From the NCBI GenBank assembly GCA_027039465.1, contig JALWEA010000474.1:1-8209 (forward strand): a DNA stretch of 8,209 nucleotides, read 5' to 3'. The notes beneath the pieces were generated by a model. The model was not told where the DNA came from and made no database searches. It saw only the letters and a program-made list of their open reading frames with translations. This DNA comes from Calditrichia bacterium (GTDB taxonomy: Bacteria > Calditrichota > Calditrichia > Calditrichales > Calditrichaceae). The translations under genes were made by a program, and so were the position numbers. Below, one piece after another: positions 5,436-8,209 of this stretch. Within the stretch, counting starts at the first letter, position 1. Each line of letters begins with the position of its first letter.

Positions 5436-5915
5436 ATGGCTCAGGAAATCGAACGTAAATTTTTAGTCAAAGACGATTCCTTTAAAAAGGATGCTTTCAA
5501 ATCCACGCGCATTGTTCAGGGTTACCTGTCCTCCGTACCGGAACGCACCGTTCGCGTGCGCATTAAGGGAGACAAAGGTTACTTAACGGTTAAAGGGATT
5601 GGTAACGAATCCGGTGCCAGCCGTTTTGAATGGGAAATTGAAATTCCAAAACAGGATGCAGAAAATCTGCTTAAAATTTGCGAACCCGGCGTGATCGACA
5701 AAACCCGCTATTTGGTTAAGGCGGGAAACCACACCTTTGAAGTGGATGAATTTTACGGTGATAACGAAGGCCTTGTCGTGGCCGAAGTCGAACTGCATTC
5801 GGAAAACGAGTCGTTTGAAAAACCGGCATGGTTGGGCGAAGAGGTGACCGGCGATCCGCGCTACTACAATTCGATGCTCATGAAAAATCCTTACAAAAAC
5901 TGGAAAAACAAATAA
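5436..5915 (+). CDS. CYTH-domain triphosphatase-like protein (short bacterial TTM type)
   Basis: The product is 159 aa, the usual size for stand-alone bacterial CYTH proteins. The triphosphate-tunnel residues are all in place: EIERKF (E4, E6, K8), VRVRIK (R40, R42, K44), LTVKG (K53), FEWEIEI (E65, E67, E69), KTRY (K89, R91), FEVDEF (E102, D104, E105), AEVEL (E117, E119) and DPRYYN near the end. Characterised relatives of this type (CthTTM of Clostridium thermocellum, NeuTTM of Nitrosomonas europaea) hydrolyse inorganic tripolyphosphate with a metal ion; other family members are thiamine triphosphatases or class IV adenylate cyclases, so the substrate here is not fixed. It is cytoplasmic. AGAAAGG at 5421-5427 gives an 8-base spacer to the ATG. 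Only 18 bp separate its stop from the TctC-TctB gene, so co-transcription with the transporter is likely, although no functional link is established. Confidence 0.93.
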   Translation: MAQEIERKFLVKDDSFKKDAFKSTRIVQGYLSSVPERTVRVRIKGDKGYLTVKGIGNESGASRFEWEIEIPKQDAENLLKICEPGVIDKTRYLVKAGNHTFEVDEFYGDNEGLVVAEVELHSENESFEKPAWLGEEVTGDPRYYNSMLMKNPYKNWKNK

Positions 5916-5933
5916 TCAATCGGAAAAGCCATC

Positions 5934-7433
5934 ATGCACCATTCGGCGAAAAACATTTTGGCGAAAATTATTCTGGGATTGCTTCTTGGCGCTACCCTGC
6001 TGTGGGCTAAATTCCCCGAAAAGCCCATCACAATCATTGTGCACTCCAAACCCGGCAGCGCCATCGATATTACCACGCGGCAAATCGCCAATCTCAGTCG
6101 CAAATATTGTCCGGTGCCAATTTTGGTAGAAAACAAAAGCGGAGCTTCCGGTGTGGTGGCCATGCGCACCGTTTTAAATCGCAAAGCGGACGGTTACACG
6201 GTTTTGGCGGCTACAAAATCGTTTATTTCCACCATTCTTTTAACTAAAAGCGGCATTACCATGAATGACTTTTTCTTTTTGGCTTGCATGGTGGTCGATC
6301 CCGAAGCGCTGATTACCAATCGCCATTCCAAGGTACGCACACTGGAAGACATCATTCGGGATGCCAAAGCCAAGCACGGTAAGCAGCGTTGGTTAGGACC
6401 GCTGGTCGGTGGTGTGGATCATTTAATGGCCATTAAAACGTGGGAAATCTTGGGAATTAAAGGTGAATGGATCCCTTACGAAGGGGGCTCCGATGCTCTG
6501 GCTGCCCTGATGGGAATGCAAGGCGCGGTTTACGTGGGCAATCCGGTGGATGTGTTGGGACGACCCGACCTGATGGTCGCAGTTGTGGCTTCCCCGCAAC
6601 GCCTGCCGCAATTTCCGGAAACACCGACTTTTATTGAAAAGGGCTATCCCTTAAAGCACGAGGTTCTTTGGCGCGGTTACGCGGTACGCATTGGCACCAA
6701 TGCCGAGGCCATTAATTATTTGACGGAACTTTTTCGGAAAGTAAGCCGGGATTCCGCCTGGCTGAAATTTGTTCATTCCACGGCGGCACAACCGGTATTT
6801 TACGACCATCCGCAATTTACGCGCATGGTAAACCACGATCAAAAAGAGGCTATTAAATATTTGGAGAAAGCGGGCATCTTAAAAGTCTCGGATAAAACAC
6901 AGAAAAAAAGTTATCTGTTTTCCGCTGTCATTTTAGGATTAATCTATTTCGGACTTTTACTCGCAACATACTTTTTAAAGCGCGAGTGGCTTACCGGCGA
7001 CACGGTTATTGCCGCTTTCCTGATTTTTTTAGGTATTTTTCTCTACCGTATGACACTCTTCTTCCCGGTTGGCAAGTTAACGTCCACCGTTGGCCCGGCT
7101 TCCATTCCGCGCCTTTGGATTTACGGACTGTGGTTCTTTAATCTTTGGCTCATCGTCAGCGTAATCAAGCATCCGCAAAGCGAGAAGCCCGCTAAAGGCA
7201 ACGTACTTATTCCTATTCGTCTTGTTATTCTGATGATTGTTTACGTGATCGTTATTAAATTTTTGGGTTACTATTTGAGTACCCTGCTCTTTTTAATAGG
7301 CGGCGCCTACTTGTTAAACTATCGCAAACACGGTTTAATTGCGGTGGTAGCGATCAGTTACATTTTGTTTTCGTATCTTGTTTTTTACAAGATTTTACAG
7401 GTGCCCCTGCCTAAAATGCTTTGGTTTCATTAA
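5934..7433 (+). CDS. Tripartite tricarboxylate transporter TctC-TctB fusion (binding protein plus small membrane subunit)
   Basis: The product is 499 aa. Residues 1-25 form a signal or anchor segment (possible cleavage after LLWA). Residues about 27-315 are a TctC/Bug-family solute-binding domain: FPEKPITIIVHSKPGSAID at the start, ENKSGASGVVAMR (66-78), KADGYTVLAATKS (84-96), later FPETPTFIEKGYPLKHEVLWRGY (227-249), and IKYLEKAGI near its end. After a KTQKK linker comes a membrane segment at 326-348 that appears extra and may tether the periplasmic domain. A TctB-like region follows, with hydrophobic segments at about 356-374, 392-411, 424-445, 447-461 and 468-487. It contains GPASIPRLW (387-395) and ends with VFYKILQVPLP, as TctB proteins do. 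TctC and TctB are normally separate. The substrate is a small organic acid by family analogy; identity is unknown. Only a weak ribosome binding site (GGAAAAG, 5922-5928) is present. Confidence 0.92.
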   Translation: MHHSAKNILAKIILGLLLGATLLWAKFPEKPITIIVHSKPGSAIDITTRQIANLSRKYCPVPILVENKSGASGVVAMRTVLNRKADGYTVLAATKSFISTILLTKSGITMNDFFFLACMVVDPEALITNRHSKVRTLEDIIRDAKAKHGKQRWLGPLVGGVDHLMAIKTWEILGIKGEWIPYEGGSDALAALMGMQGAVYVGNPVDVLGRPDLMVAVVASPQRLPQFPETPTFIEKGYPLKHEVLWRGYAVRIGTNAEAINYLTELFRKVSRDSAWLKFVHSTAAQPVFYDHPQFTRMVNHDQKEAIKYLEKAGILKVSDKTQKKSYLFSAVILGLIYFGLLLATYFLKREWLTGDTVIAAFLIFLGIFLYRMTLFFPVGKLTSTVGPASIPRLWIYGLWFFNLWLIVSVIKHPQSEKPAKGNVLIPIRLVILMIVYVIVIKFLGYYLSTLLFLIGGAYLLNYRKHGLIAVVAISYILFSYLVFYKILQVPLPKMLWFH

Positions 7434-7453
7434 CAGGTTTTGGTTACGGGACA

Positions 7454-8209
7454 ATGGATATTTTTTCCGAATTGGCAAACGGATTTCATTTGGTTTTTTC
7501 CTGGACGCCGTTATTCATGGTGGTTTTAGGCGTTATGCTCGGAATTTTAGTCGGTGTGATTCCAGGACTTTCACCGGCCATGGGTGTGGCCCTGCTCGTG
7601 CCGTTCAGTTACGGGATGGATCCTTTAAATGCGCTGGTACTGCTCACTTCTTTGTACGCCGCCGCAAATTACGGTGGGACCATTACCGCCATAGCCATCA
7701 ACACGCCAGGAACGCCGTCGGCCATTGTTTCCTCCTTTGACGGTTATCCTTTAACCAAGCAGGGCAAACCCGGCAAAGCGCTCGGCGCTTCGGTCATTGC
7801 CTCGACCGTCGGCGGTTTTTTCGGAGCGCTCATTCTGGTTTTCTTTTCCGGGCCGCTGGCCAAAGCCGCTTTAAAATTCGGTCCGGCTGAATATTTTTCT
7901 TTGGCTATCTTCGGTTTAACCATCATTTCATCGCTTTCCCGCGGCAATTACATTAAAGCATTCATCGCCACACTGATCGGCCTTTTGCTGAATACCGTAG
8001 GCATGGATCCGTTTACCGGCTATCTGCGATTTACCTTCGGCATTCCCGAGTTGTCGGACGGATTCGGATTTATTCCGGCGCTCATCGGTCTGTTTGCGCT
8101 GGGTGAAATTTTCCTGTCGCTGGAAAAATCCGAGACGGTTAAATCGGCGGTTAAAAAGATTTCTTCGGAAATGCCCAAGTTCAAAGAAATCTGGCAAATT
8201 AAACGGACG
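7454..8209 (+). CDS. tctA: Tripartite tricarboxylate transporter large permease TctA, C-terminus cut by the right edge
   Basis: I translated 252 residues from the ATG at 7454; the frame is open to the last base, and full-length TctA is about 500 aa, so roughly half is present. Family marks are clear: GVMLGILVGVIPGLSPAMG (26-44), MDPLNALVLLTSLYAAANYG (55-74), GGTITAIAINTPGTPSA (74-90) and FDGYPLTKQGKPGKALGAS, followed by hydrophobic segments and FGIPELSDGFGFIPALIGLFALGE. TctA is the main inner-membrane channel subunit, taking substrate delivered by TctC and assembling with TctB, driven by an ion gradient. It starts 20 bp after the TctC-TctB stop, so the two form an operon that supplies all three subunits. 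The upstream sequence (TTACGGGACA) has only a weak ribosome binding site, so translation may depend on the upstream gene. Confidence 0.95.
   Translation, partial: MDIFSELANGFHLVFSWTPLFMVVLGVMLGILVGVIPGLSPAMGVALLVPFSYGMDPLNALVLLTSLYAAANYGGTITAIAINTPGTPSAIVSSFDGYPLTKQGKPGKALGASVIASTVGGFFGALILVFFSGPLAKAALKFGPAEYFSLAIFGLTIISSLSRGNYIKAFIATLIGLLLNTVGMDPFTGYLRFTFGIPELSDGFGFIPALIGLFALGEIFLSLEKSETVKSAVKKISSEMPKFKEIWQIKRT

Noticed and set aside
7378..7740. 120-codon plus-strand frame
   Set aside because: It is an out-of-frame shadow across the end of the TctC-TctB fusion and the start of TctA, which has clear family motifs.

Overview
The window is about 8.2 kb from a bacterium of moderate GC content. 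It is Gram-negative-like: it has a predicted lipoprotein, an inner-membrane sensor with a periplasmic domain, and a transporter that depends on a periplasmic binding domain. Most starts carry recognisable AGGAGG-type ribosome binding sites. The sequence alone does not fix the taxon. Gaps crowded with short dispersed repeats and 7-base tandem motifs are compatible with a Calditrichota- or Bacteroidota-like genome, but that is a weak guess.

Left part, minus strand (1-2126): a membrane-anchored PhnD-type periplasmic binding protein is followed, through a TAATG overlap, by a sensor histidine kinase that runs off the left edge. The kinase has an extracytoplasmic Cache-like domain, HAMP, the phospho-acceptor His and the N-box. 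The pair looks like a ligand-binding protein feeding a two-component system. Next (2530-3093, minus) is a small solitary lipoprotein with a carbohydrate-binding-module-like jelly-roll domain.

Middle, plus strand (3741-5005): a divergent protein tentatively placed in the CYTH/triphosphate-tunnel superfamily, then an MTH938/AAMDC-domain (DUF498) protein. They are separated by 254-647 bp gaps and are probably not one operon.

Right part, plus strand (5436 to the right edge): a canonical CYTH triphosphatase-like gene sits 18 bp upstream of a tripartite tricarboxylate transporter (TTT) operon. In that operon the solute-binding protein (TctC) and the small membrane subunit (TctB) are fused in one 499-aa polypeptide. 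The large permease TctA follows after 20 bp and is cut by the right edge.

The four gaps between genes (2137-2529, 3094-3740, 4329-4582, 5006-5435) hold no convincing genes. They carry at least three families of dispersed repeats, including a 69-bp hairpin element in two copies whose stem shows compensatory base changes. The points of most interest are the TctC-TctB fusion, its tight linkage to a CYTH enzyme, the PhnD-type protein coupled to a kinase, and the covarying hairpin repeat.
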